Of a stretch of DNA of 64,000 nucleotides, positions 24,239-35,300 are shown in pieces (positions within the stretch are counted from its first letter, which is position 1; every line of letters starts with the position of its first letter). A program made the translations under genes and the position numbers. The notes under the pieces were generated by a model that saw only the letters and a list, made by a program, of their open reading frames with translations, made no database searches and had not been told where the DNA came from. Source of the DNA: Centroberyx gerrardi. Lineage: Eukaryota > Chordata > Actinopteri > Beryciformes > Berycidae. The stretch spans positions 27,985,359 to 28,049,358 of the forward strand of contig NC_136000.1 in the NCBI RefSeq assembly GCF_048128805.1, read 5' to 3'.

Positions 24239-25400
24239 ATATGTTAGTCATTTCATTGAAACCATTCTCAGCATGGAAAAAAAAATCTGAAACAAAATTT
24301 CCAGTGGGGAAACCAAAGATCCTGCACTTCTGTCAAGATGGTTCACACCTTTTGCAGTTTAGAAACCCATTTCCACCACACCAGGACAGCATGGGGGCGG
24401 GAAATCATCCAACAACTGTCATCATCCCAGCTGGGCTGAAGCAAATAAATAGGCTTCCAGTTTGTGTAATGGAGTATGACAGAACAAATCTTTCAAGAAT
24501 TGATTATTATTGGGCAAATTGTTATTGTTTTTTGGTGTCAGCTAACAGCAGTCATATTTCATGCTGTCCAAAGCTGAAAAAGAATTTCTTAGATAAATGT
24601 GTTTCCATTACTATTTATTCCATAATTTCTTCATCAGCAAAAACGCCGTCTCAAGCAAGCACAAAAAACTTTGAAAAATGTTTTACGATATTGAGGAAAT
24701 TATATTTTTTTCATAGCTAGCTAGCTACCAAGCTCACATTACATGAACACAAAATGTATCAAATATATCAGTGATAAACTGATCAGTTCCCAGTCAAAAA
24801 CAACACAGAATTAAAAATGTATATTCAATTCACTAGTTTAGAAATGCAATCACCTGTTGCACGATCCATGTCTGCTGCGTGTTCTTGCACTCAAACTCAA
24901 ACCTATAGCAGACTCGAAGAAATATGAGGTTACAATTACGATTTTTGACTGTTAATGCTCGCTACCATGGTGCATTTTGGTTGGAAGGTGAACCAATTCT
25001 CGGAGCTGAAATTTTATTGGAATGAATAGGTACTGCTTGCTGGATTAGGCTATATGAATGCCAAACTGTAGAGTGGCTTCTAAGGATTCTGAAAAGTCTT
25101 GCCAGATTTGAATTTTAGCGTGACGTCCTTGAAAGGAATCCCTATACGTTACAAAAAAAATGTGATTTTCCATATTCCAGTTGTTAATGTTCCAGGAATT
25201 TAGTATCACTTGGAATCACTTGGAACAAATGGTGTGGGGACTTGCTGGAGTGCATTGCGTACAACAACACACTCTACAAAAACACGCCCCCTTTGATGTA
25301 ATCCGGGCGAAATGCAGTGAAAACATGAGAAAATATTACTCAAGACTGGTGGACCTCCAATATGGCTGCCAGAGGATGCGTTACGTCACCTAAAGCGGTT
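23676..25400. other. Intergenic DNA between dkk3 and far1
   Basis: Holds (CT)n at about 23903-23946, (AT)n at 24182-24231, and an unassigned 159-codon open frame at 24241-24720. The segment around 25353-25377 (GGACCTCCAATATGGCTGCC) is the reverse complement of 11523-11547, so it belongs to a dispersed repeat. Confidence 0.6.
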
Positions 25401-25470
25401 GGTCTAGCTGGAGTTCGGCGAAGGGGGAAGTAGGCAGGAGTGAAACCTCTTGCATCAACCACTCTCCTGC

Positions 25471-25478
25471 TGACGTCA
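25471..25478. promoter_or_regulatory. far1: Consensus CRE (TGACGTCA) in the far1 promoter
   Basis: Perfect palindromic cAMP-response element about 150 bp before the proposed exon 1 donor. A half-site TTACGTCAC lies at about 25381-25389. Suggests CREB/ATF-family input; function is inferred. Confidence 0.55.
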
Positions 25479-25499
25479 CGCCGGTTGATTTATCCGCCC

Positions 25500-25621
25500 A
25501 GCCTGCTAGCTTCCTGCTGAGTCTCCAGTCTGACGCTCAGCGGTACGCACGCTGCTCACACCACACCGCAGGGACTCACAAGTTCAAGAGCCGGGGAAAC
25601 ACCTCTACGTTGACATACCCG
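25500..25621 (+). other. far1: Putative non-coding exon 1 of far1
   Basis: GC-rich, CpG-containing sequence ends GACATACCCG before GTACGT, a strong donor. It precedes a 6.6-kb intron that leads to the first coding exon, whose acceptor lies 53 nt upstream of the start codon, so a separate 5′ exon is required. The 5′ limit is approximate. Confidence 0.55.
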
Positions 25622-27216
25622 GTACGTATGCCGTTCAAATTACGTTAAAGCGTCGTAGATATTGGGTTTTATCGCCCAAGTGTGTGTTTTGAAAGAAATA
25701 ACCGGGAGTTTGACTGGCTGCTTAACGTGCGACAGCACGCAGGAAGAGATGCGCCAAGACAGGCGGGAGGGAGGGGTGGCTAACCAGTATTGAAATGTTA
25801 GACGAGGGTGTACACGGGTATAGGGAGTATACCTTCCTCTTTTTCTCGGCTTTGAGAGTAAACTCACCCTTCAGCCTTATTTTACCGCTGAAATATAAAT
25901 GTCTTGGTCAGTAAACCCACCGCTACCCCCGCCTCCAGCTGCCGTTAACGTCAGTACGGGGAAGCTCCCTTTGCAGCAGACGCAGTAGGCAAACTAACGT
26001 GAATTTTCAACTAATTTTGCCTAACGCGGCCAGCTGTGCCTTAAACTATGCAAAACACTCTTTATCGTTACTGGCGGTCTTCTCCGCTTTTCCAAAAGGC
26101 TCTGGCTGCTTCCCTGCTCCTCTTAGCAAGCCTAGCTTAGGACCCACTTTTACTGCAAGACGAGGGGCAGAGCTTCCTCATACTTCATGTTTGTTTCCTA
26201 GCTTACCACAACCCTATTAAACCTGTTGAGGCCAAACATTTGCGGGCATATTTGTTTAAGCCTCAAATACTGTGCAAATGGATGGCGAGTGGTGACTGTG
26301 ACAGTGGGGATAGATAAAGATGCGAGGCAGCTGTGTGTAATGAGAATCACGGGATCCATTGCCTTCCCTTTGCCTGTTGGATTTGAGTCTGGCTGCAGTC
26401 TGTGTTGCCTGTTCAGATGTGTCTTTTCCTCATTCAGTTGACACGCATCTGCTTTGCTCAAATGCTCTCCAAACAGAAGATTTCATAGTTCAAATGCTTA
26501 ATGTCTCTTATTACTGTAACTGTGATGGGGGAGATTGTGCCCTCAAGAATCAGCAGATGGGATAAAATGAATATGAGAGACTTGGTAGGCTATAAGGAAC
26601 AACAAGTGTTATGGGAAAAAAAGGTGTGATTGGTCATCATTGCTGCTTACATTGCCCCAAAATGTCTCTGGTGTATCCTGACCTTAGAATAGACTTGTGA
26701 CCAGTTTGCCACATAATTTCAAATGACAGTATAATCAAATAACAGTAGTATTTTGAACAATAATGTACATTAAAACTTAACAGCTTCATGCATACACACC
26801 CGGATCTATGTCAAGCTGATCAGAAATATAATGGCCAAGCCCAGCCAGTGTGTGTGATATTAGGACTGGCCAGTTACAGCCAGACAGTTACCTACTGTTT
26901 GACACAACAGCCTACTCTTCCCGCCTGGTTTCAGTCATGACATTTCAAATGTCTTGCCTAACTCATGTGGGTGATTTGACCTGTAGAACGAGTTAGTATA
27001 AGCCATGTCTAAAGCCGGTGAGCCTTGATAATGTTTCCTTCTGCAAGGATTGGCGTTACAAACCGGAATAAAATCAGTGTGCAGAAGATGAGCAGGTTGT
27101 CTGGGACAGATGTGCCATGCAGAAATGAGGCTGGGCAGAGCTCTTTCCAGTAGGTGTTAGAATGGCTCTTTACAAAGTAGAGCATAAGTAGGAGTAGGAT
27201 ATTTGCGTAGGTCTGG

Positions 27217-27383
27217 TAGCCTGGTGTCCAGCCCCTATGAATCGCAGTTTTTAGCACTCTTCGAATTTGCATGGGGATTCATAAGGCGATTCATATTCAT
27301 TCATGCATTCATCCCTTATGAATCGCCATGCAAATTCAAAGTGTGCTAAAGACTGCGATTCATGGGGGCTGGACACCAGGCTA
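27217..27383. mobile_element. Palindromic MITE with 9-bp target duplication
   Basis: TAGCCTGGTGTCCAGCCCC and about 50 further bases are mirrored almost perfectly at the right end (GGGGCTGGACACCAGGCTA), with a spacer of about 27 bp. TAGGTCTGG flanks both sides (27208-27216 and 27384-27392). Long near-perfect terminal repeats with a 9-bp duplication suggest a Mutator-like element. Confidence 0.8.
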
Positions 27384-30300
27384 TAGGTCTGGTATGTTTT
27401 GTTTAATTTGAAAGATTTAAGTGAATCTCTCTTGTGACAAAGACTGCAGTATGTACTGTATAAGATGACAGCTTTAAAATGCATTAAAGGATAAATGTTT
27501 CTTCTTACTTGGCAGTGAGTTGCTCCTCTCAGGCTTTTTAGTGTCAAACTTCAAAACACCTGCACCACCATTATAACCAAATGTTTTACCTTAGGCACAG
27601 GTGCCCAATCCATGGAATATTATGTGTGTGATGCGTCTGTTGATCAATTATTCAAATTAATGTGGCATCATGGATCAACTTGCTGCCTGTTTGTCTGACT
27701 GTAGAGTACAGTAGCCTGCGCACAGACATTTGATCAATGGCCGAAGCAGGTCCTGTTTGGGTTCAGGCATAGATTACAGTGCTGTCTGCGGTCAACCTCA
27801 ATTTGTTAGCATGCATGCAAGACAAGATTTTTTTTTTTTCCATTCTTGGCTGGTGATCAGCTTTCAAGGACAAGCGAATGGGAGGATGCCAGGTGCTCTC
27901 CATAGGGAAAACTGCAGAAGGGAGAACTGCTTTTACCTGTTGACCTCTGTCCCAATTCCACATTGTTCTGTCTGAAGTGCACACAATGCACTGACTTAAA
28001 CAGGCCGCTGGATCGGTCTACACGTCACAAGTTTTTAAATTTTTTCAGAACAAGATCCAGGTATGAAGTTTTGCCTCTGGCCTTCAGTCATAGTTCATAG
28101 TTCTGATCAGTAGGTTCAGAAACCGCTGTCTGAATGATGCATGTTAAACCCTTTCCAAAGCAATCTTTATAATCATTTCTGAGATTTTGAAAGACAAGGC
28201 AGCAGAACAGTTAATAGATAATTACATACATGATCTGAAAAAAGTACAAATGGTTTCAACTTTTGACCTGGACAACGCTGCGTAAAAAAGACAGACAGCC
28301 CTCCATTCTCTCTGTCATCCGTCATCGTATCAAACCCATAGAGAACACGTTGGCTCAGTCCCTTATGGATACAAAATCTGTCTGGCAGCTCCCTTAACTG
28401 TATCGGGGTCCAAATCTGCAGCCTTGCTGTCCTTCTTGACTAGTTGCTGGCATTTGAGGAATGTTTTTATTACAGGGCTCTTAGTGTACCTCACGCATAG
28501 ACACTAAATGTGTACAATTTTTATTTCTCCGTAATAGACCTGGTACAGCTTGATCAACCTGTTGTGCATACCTTTTTTTTTTTAACTCCAAGGCCCTCAA
28601 ATATAAAGTGCTGCACAGGTTCAATATTAAGTCCTAAGGCACACAAGTGGAAAAAATGCATATGCATCGTTTTCGTTTGAATTCTTTAAAAAAAACTTGC
28701 ATGGTGTGTACTTATTCCTCCTGTTATAAATGAGTTGCATGTGAAGGAGCCTTATGGCCATTCCTACTGTTAGCCATAAATGGATATTGAAGCACACCTG
28801 ATGAGCAATAGCCATCTACCTAGCATCAATACATAGTCATCTCCCTTTAAGCAGACCACTGCTGCACTACCACAGAGCGAGCGAGGCTGTGAACCAGATT
28901 ATAGCATGTCTGCTTTGTGTCTCTGGGGATTTGCACAGGGGGTTAGCAGCCAAGGGTTAAGTTCACTGTTAACGACGTGCGTAAATTAATGCTTTTGAAA
29001 ATGTCTGTGAGCTCTCTGAATCGTCCCAGTTGTCTAAGGTTTGTGAGAACCTGTAGATGGACGGGGACTGCATAGTTCCTGAGTGTGCCGTTCCAACAGT
29101 GGACACAATTTACACAAATTACCAAGAGAATAGCTCTTGATAATTGAACATGGCTCATTAACAAGACACCACCATGTGCCAGAAAATCTGCACCATCTCT
29201 GAAGACACATTCTCATCAGCTCTCGTGAAGTCTTCCTTTAGCAATGTCCTCCAGCAGCGCCAAAGCAGCCATTGCACGTCTTTACATATAGTCACTATGC
29301 ACCCATATGTTTACAATGACAGACATCTAATATTGACTGAGTGGTTGCACATGTCGTGGTCTAACTCATCATCCAATCTATGCGTTTTCTTGTTATTACA
29401 CATTGTTCTAATGCTTTGGGCGGCTAAATTTATATTGGCATTTGCTCATGTTAGGACATAGTACAGTTAAGCATAGCTTTTCTATTGCTCTAGGGAAAGG
29501 AGGGAATGTTAAACACGTACATACACAGCTTTAAATGTTATCATGCAACTTTGTTAAACCATAAACCACCACAAAATAAATGAGACCACAGTGTAGTGGG
29601 GAAAAAAATGTAACAACTTTTTTTCTAAACGTTCATCATTAGTTTTTGCCATATCACACACCCAATTGACTCTCAAAGCCTGTGTGGTGTGAATATGGTG
29701 TGAAGTTCACATTAGAAGTACACCCATTCTTAACTGGAAAGTGGCGTGTGCACACTTAATGTGCATCATTCATACATCTGGCCTCGATGAACTGAAGCGG
29801 CTTTTATGACAATGACGACACAGAACAAACTTGCTCTCCAGGAATAGTGTGTGTGTGTTGTACATGGTCTGAGCCTGGTTATGTGTAGCCTTTATTACCC
29901 TCTGTAATCTTGAGTGATTAGGAAGCTAGACAAATCTATCACATCTTGTCTAAGATATTACTATATCTACTATAAAGCCTCATACTATATTTATTTTGTC
30001 GTTAAATTGTCCCCATTAGACACTTTTTGAATATTGGCAATATAAGTGATTTCTGCCTTGCTTATTCTTTGTGTGTGTGGGTTGTTGTTTTTTTTCTCGT
30101 CTGATTGCCAGTGTGCAGCTTGGCTGTAGTCACAGCCTGGGTCTGACAGGCTTACAGCTGGAGCTGGGAACTTGGCACAGGATGTGATGCAGCAAACAGT
30201 ACATCTGCAGCATTGGCCAGAGACTGAGCAGGCATCCAGGGAGCATTGGCACAGTAGAAGGGGCGAGGGGTCGTTCCTCTATCCAGTCCACAGGGGCCGG

Positions 30301-31756
30301 AGAGCCTGCACTCAAAGTTAGAAGAAGAAAAAAGTTAGATTAATGTCCACTTTGAGGTGTCCACTACATATATGTCTAGGCACAAAAGTGGTGTGCTGCA
30401 TATTGGCAGACTTCGCTGACAGGATGTTCACTTTTTATTTTCTCAGAACGGTGGTAATGAGGGCGACCCACATTTCACAACATCCTGTCGGCCGAGCTCT
30501 TCAAAGAAGCTGCACAACAAATGGTTAGAGAAGTAAATGGAAGACAACAGAGAGAAGGCTATGACCCCTCATTTTTTTTCTGTTTCTAGTAGTCAGGCTA
30601 TTCAGTTGTTCTCAAAGTAGTGAAAACGAGGGCTCAAATTCACCCGTGGCCAGTCTTTGAATAGAAAACACTTGAGTCAACACCGTAGTGCATTAGGTTT
30701 ACTCCCTGGTCTGACTATATGCAAAGCTGAATAACCGGTTCAACCGTAACTCTCGAGCGACGCTGCTAAAGCCTGAGGGACGCTGTAGCTTTGAAGGCCA
30801 TCTAACCTAAAATCCTACATGTACAGTGACACTTGGATGATATCAAATGAGTATAAGAGCATAAATAACTGTATGAGATGGACTGAACACCTTTTGGACT
30901 GCACAGAAGCTCTGTGGAAGCCTTTCAACTTGCCTATAAACTGTTGGCATTAATTAGCTCACAGCTTCCCTGGCACGTACAGGAAAGGTTCAGGAGTTGT
31001 TTGTGCACAACGCCGTATCTTATCACCCCAGTGATCAATTTTACACTCCTGCAGGGTTTTCATCAGGCGGTCAAGAATGTGGCTTCGTCCTGATGATCCA
31101 CGCATTTTTTACGTAGAGCGTAACGGCATTGCACAGACACACACAATGCTTTTATTCATGACGTTTTATCTGTCCTGCACCTGCTCACCGAAGTTGGATA
31201 TTCATGTTTTATCTCTACCCTACAAAAAACATTGTTTTGCATCTTGTGACACAGCAGATATCAGAACCAGGAATAGGAACTTGAATAACTTGCTAGGCTG
31301 TGGTGGGTGTTATCAGCTCAGTTCAATGTGTAGGTAGCCAGAATAAGAATGAGGGTTTAAAGCGAGGGTGGCCGCAGAGAGGTGTTGTTCCTCAAGTTCA
31401 GTATGTCAGCATAAGTTTTTCTGCTTTTTAAAAATGCATGGGTCCCAGCAATATTACAATCTCAGCATTGGGTCACCTGTCAAAATGATAAACCCCTGAC
31501 CTGTAGGTCTACAGCAGGTAATACTTTTATTTGTATAGCACAATGTTTACAAGGTACAGTGCAATCTTTATGGTTGAATACTTATCACTTTGGACATCCG
31601 ATTTGAGCTTCTTGTTTGGATAAGTGTTGTAATGTGGTGATAGGAGCTATCAGTTCTTCAAAAGCAGAGATAGGAATGTCACCTCAGTTAATGATTAGAA
31701 CTGTCATCTTTGTGAAGGGCCTGTTACCATTAGCTGCATAGTGTCAGCCTATTTAA

Positions 31757-32060
31757 AGGAATAGTTCACCCAAAAAATGAAAATGATCTACTCGCCCTCA
31801 TGCCAGCAGAAACACAGGTGAAGTTTGTATGTCAATATAACACACAGTGAGTTAGCTGGCGCTGCTCCATGTCAGGTTTCTCGAAAACAACTGAAGTGGC
31901 CGGGAACTGGTTCTTAGAATTCCAAAAAGAGCAAAAAATGATTGTAAAATTAAAACATCTCATGTAGCATAATCCAAAGTGTTCTGAAGCCATAGTATAA
32001 TTGACTAAAATTAACTGACAACCTGTTCAAATTCCTCAAATGTTGTAGTCTGCACAAGGC
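31757..32060 (+). repeat. Teleost MITE fragment
   Basis: TTTAAAGGAATAGTTCACCCAAAAAATGA-type opening, followed by CATGTAGCATAATCCAAAGTG and TTCTGAAGCCATA, which also relate to the MITE at 14045-14262. It ends about 160 bp before the first far1 coding exon. Confidence 0.6.
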
Positions 32061-32272
32061 TTTACCTCCTGTAAACTGCAAGCTCGACTTCATTAACAGT
32101 GAATCTTAATTTCTCTCGATTTCAATTTAGTTTTACCACATGTGGAAACTCCGCCCGCAGCAAGTCTAGACGTGCAGTTAATTTTAATCCCCTCTCTTGT
32201 CTGTCTTTTGTCTCTGCAGGTTGAGTGGTGTTGAGGAGGGTTTGGGCCCATTAAATAAGGACTGCTGCCGCC

Positions 32273-32344
32273 ATGGTGAACATCCCAGAATACTATGAGG
32301 GGAAGAATGTGCTGATCACGGGTGGCACGGGCTTCATTGGCAAG
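32273..32344 (+). CDS. far1: far1 coding exon 1 (residues 1-24)
   Basis: The exon starts at 32220 after TCTGCAG and has 53 nt of 5′ UTR. Encodes [14 protein letters not shown] and the NADPH-binding TGGTGFIG. Donor GTACAG. Confidence 0.96.
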
Positions 32345-35300
32345 GTACAGTAGTAGTAGGTAGATGCGAGTAGTCGATGGGATATAACTGATCCCAACAA
32401 TGGGCATCAGTTATCAAGCAAGGTGGGAAGGAACCTGTTTGGAAATAAGGATTTTTTATAAGCATCAGCTCTGCATAGGAGAAGGCAAATAATTCTTAAT
32501 TCATTCAGACTATTGTAAGAGCCTATTCAAGCTTCACATACTCAACTCAAACTGCAGTTGATTTTAAAGCAACTAGATGTTTTAGTGGCTGAGTGCAATG
32601 TTTTTGCACTGTTAGAACTAAATACATCACTGTAATGTTGCCATATTGAAGAATATGGCATTCACATAAAATGTTTAGCCTGAAGCCTCTGCAAACACAG
32701 AGCTGTCCAGCAATCACAGCAATTTCATGCATTTGCAATATGCTAAACTGGGTATTATGTTGAGGCATGTTAATGAACTAGCATATAATGATGTGCTTGC
32801 TTATGCATCAAGTTCATTAACATTAACATGAGGGATTTCTCAGTTTAACAGCAGGTACATGAGTTTTTCCCCTTGTGTGCAAAGTTGATAAATGTGGGAG
32901 AAGGTTTTACATGCTGTACTGTACAGCCTTTTTTCCATCAAACACAGCAACCATTGTTTGGTAACTGGCTGCTGCACAAATGTGAGTCCTGTGCATTTGA
33001 GCCTGTCTGTTCAGATGTTGTGGAGGAAGAGTCATTCTGCTCTTGAGCCACACGAACAAACCGGTTTACTTCTCACCAGTTCCTCCCATGGACAAATAAA
33101 AGTGAGGTTACAGGCGTAAGTGATGTGCCGAGCCTAGCGTCAGTTGAAAAAACAGCTGTAATGAAAGTACAAAGTCAAATTGTTCCCTTTGGCATTTTTT
33201 TTACAAATGACCCCAAGTTAAGCTCTTTGGTTCGGGACAGGCTAAGTCCCATTGCCTTAGTTTTGATCATCCAAAAGCATTCAGCCTCTGGCACTCTTGA
33301 TGAACGTGTGGGACATTGCAAGCCAAATCAGTATCTTCACTCATGTATCCCAGGTGCTGATGGAGAAGCTGCTGAGGTCCTGCCCAGGAGTCAAAGCCGT
33401 CTATGTGATGGTCAGGCCAAAAGCTGGCCACAGCCCCCAGGCTCGCGTCGCTGACATGATCAACAGCAAGGTGAGGAGCGGAAGGAGAGGTGTGGACGGA
33501 GCTCGGATGGGGTAGAGGCAGAGGTGGGGAGGGGGAAAGAAAAGGAGTAGCCGCTCAGATGTGAAGAGGCTGCTGGTTGGCGCTGCGTGCATCATAAATT
33601 TCTAGGGGAGGATCAGGAGGAGTGATTGAGGGGGAGGAAGGAAGTAGAGAGGTGGGATGGATGGATGATAGGAGGAAAGGATGAGGGTAAGAAGGGAGTG
33701 AATTACAGGAAGACAAGGCAGGATCTATGGAAGGAGGGGAAGAATGGATAGTAGGGGGACAGAAAATGCAGTATAAACGAGCATAGAAAATAGAGAAGGA
33801 ATGGATGGATTCCAGCAACACTAGGAAAAAGTGTACTTCAACCCTTTCCTGACCCAAAGACATGAATCCTCACACTGGAATAATGCTCCCTAATAATGAA
33901 TTTATTAATTCTCACATTGTTTCGACCTCATTGGGTCTTCGTCAGTGCCATTTAACCCAACTGACTTTAATTTTTTTTTTTTTTTTTTTTGCCAGTTATT
34001 TGAAAAATTGCAAGACGACCAGCCAGGCTTTGCAGAGAAGATCATTGCGGTGAGCAGCGACCTCACACAGCCAGAACTGGGTCTGAGTAAAGAGGACCAG
34101 AACATTCTGGCCGAACATGTCAACATTGTCTTCCACTGTGCCGCCACCGTCCGCTTTAACGAACCACTCAAGTAAGTTGTCCATCATTGTCAACAATTTT
34201 CTTGTCATTGTATATGCATTTAATTATAGCAGCCAGGCCAGGAAATAAATTGGATGTGCTGAGCATGCACGCTGAAACGCTTCTTCAAGTCCATAAATGC
34301 TGATTAAGATTTTTTTTTTTTCAGTTTTTCCCCTGATGTCACTTTTCCCAGTTTACTAAGTTTGCTGCTGCATTTCAGTTAAATAAATGAAAGTCTTGGA
34401 GGTGAACATTGCATCTTAGTTATTGTCACGGGTGTATGCTAGACTTGACATTTCATAGCATGACGCCGTTGACAGATTGTGACCAAAGTTGTTTGCAGTA
34501 CACAAAGACGCACCTCACTCAATAAATCACTTACTCTGCAGAAAATGGGCACACATTTTTTTTTTTCTCCTTAACTAAAACCATTGCTTTGAGGAAGTAG
34601 TGGTAATTTAACTTGCTGGTTGTTTTTGTAAATCCAGTTACAAAAGAAATATTTTTCAATGTCTAGAGATGTTAGATGGTGTTTGGGAGTCAGAAAGTCA
34701 ATCCATATTGAAAGACAGTCTAGTCTGTATTAATGTACTATAGGGGTACGTTGTTATATTGAATTGAATTTTGCTGCAAATGATGTGTGAGTGAGCAAAT
34801 TATAAATTTGGACACAGTGCCTGATTTTGTTCGCAAAGTAGCACTGAAAACCAGTAGGGTGACATTTGTATGAAAAATATGTATTATTTTGGCCGGTTAA
34901 AGTTATTACTGGCAGGTAAATTGTTTATTTCGTACACTGAATATATGTCAAATGCCACCTTCCATCCCTCCTTCCCCCTCCAGAGATGCAATGCAGCTGA
35001 ATGTCTTGGCCGCCCAGAAGATGGTGGCTCTGGCCCACAAGATCAAGCACCTGGAGGTCTACATTCACGTCTCCACAGCGTACGCCAACTGTGACCGGGA
35101 ACTCATTGAGGAAGTCGTCTACCCTCCCCCTGTGGATTACCGGAAACTCATCGATACCGTAGAGTAAGTTGGTCCGTAGTGTTTCTAACGCAGGGGGGAG
35201 CGCAGTGCGGTTGGCGTAGCTCAATGAATTGTGATTAAGGTTGACTTTGACAGCTTTGTTTACGTAGGTAAATGTGGGGATGGACCAGAGTTTTCCTTGA

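Larger units (their letters stand above)
25622..32219 (+). other. far1: far1 intron 1 (6.6 kb)
   Basis: No extra exon seen. Contains the palindromic MITE at 27217-27383 and, near its 3′ end (about 31757-32060), a block starting TTTAAAGGAATAGTTCACCC, the start of a common teleost DNA-transposon-derived repeat. Confidence 0.6.
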
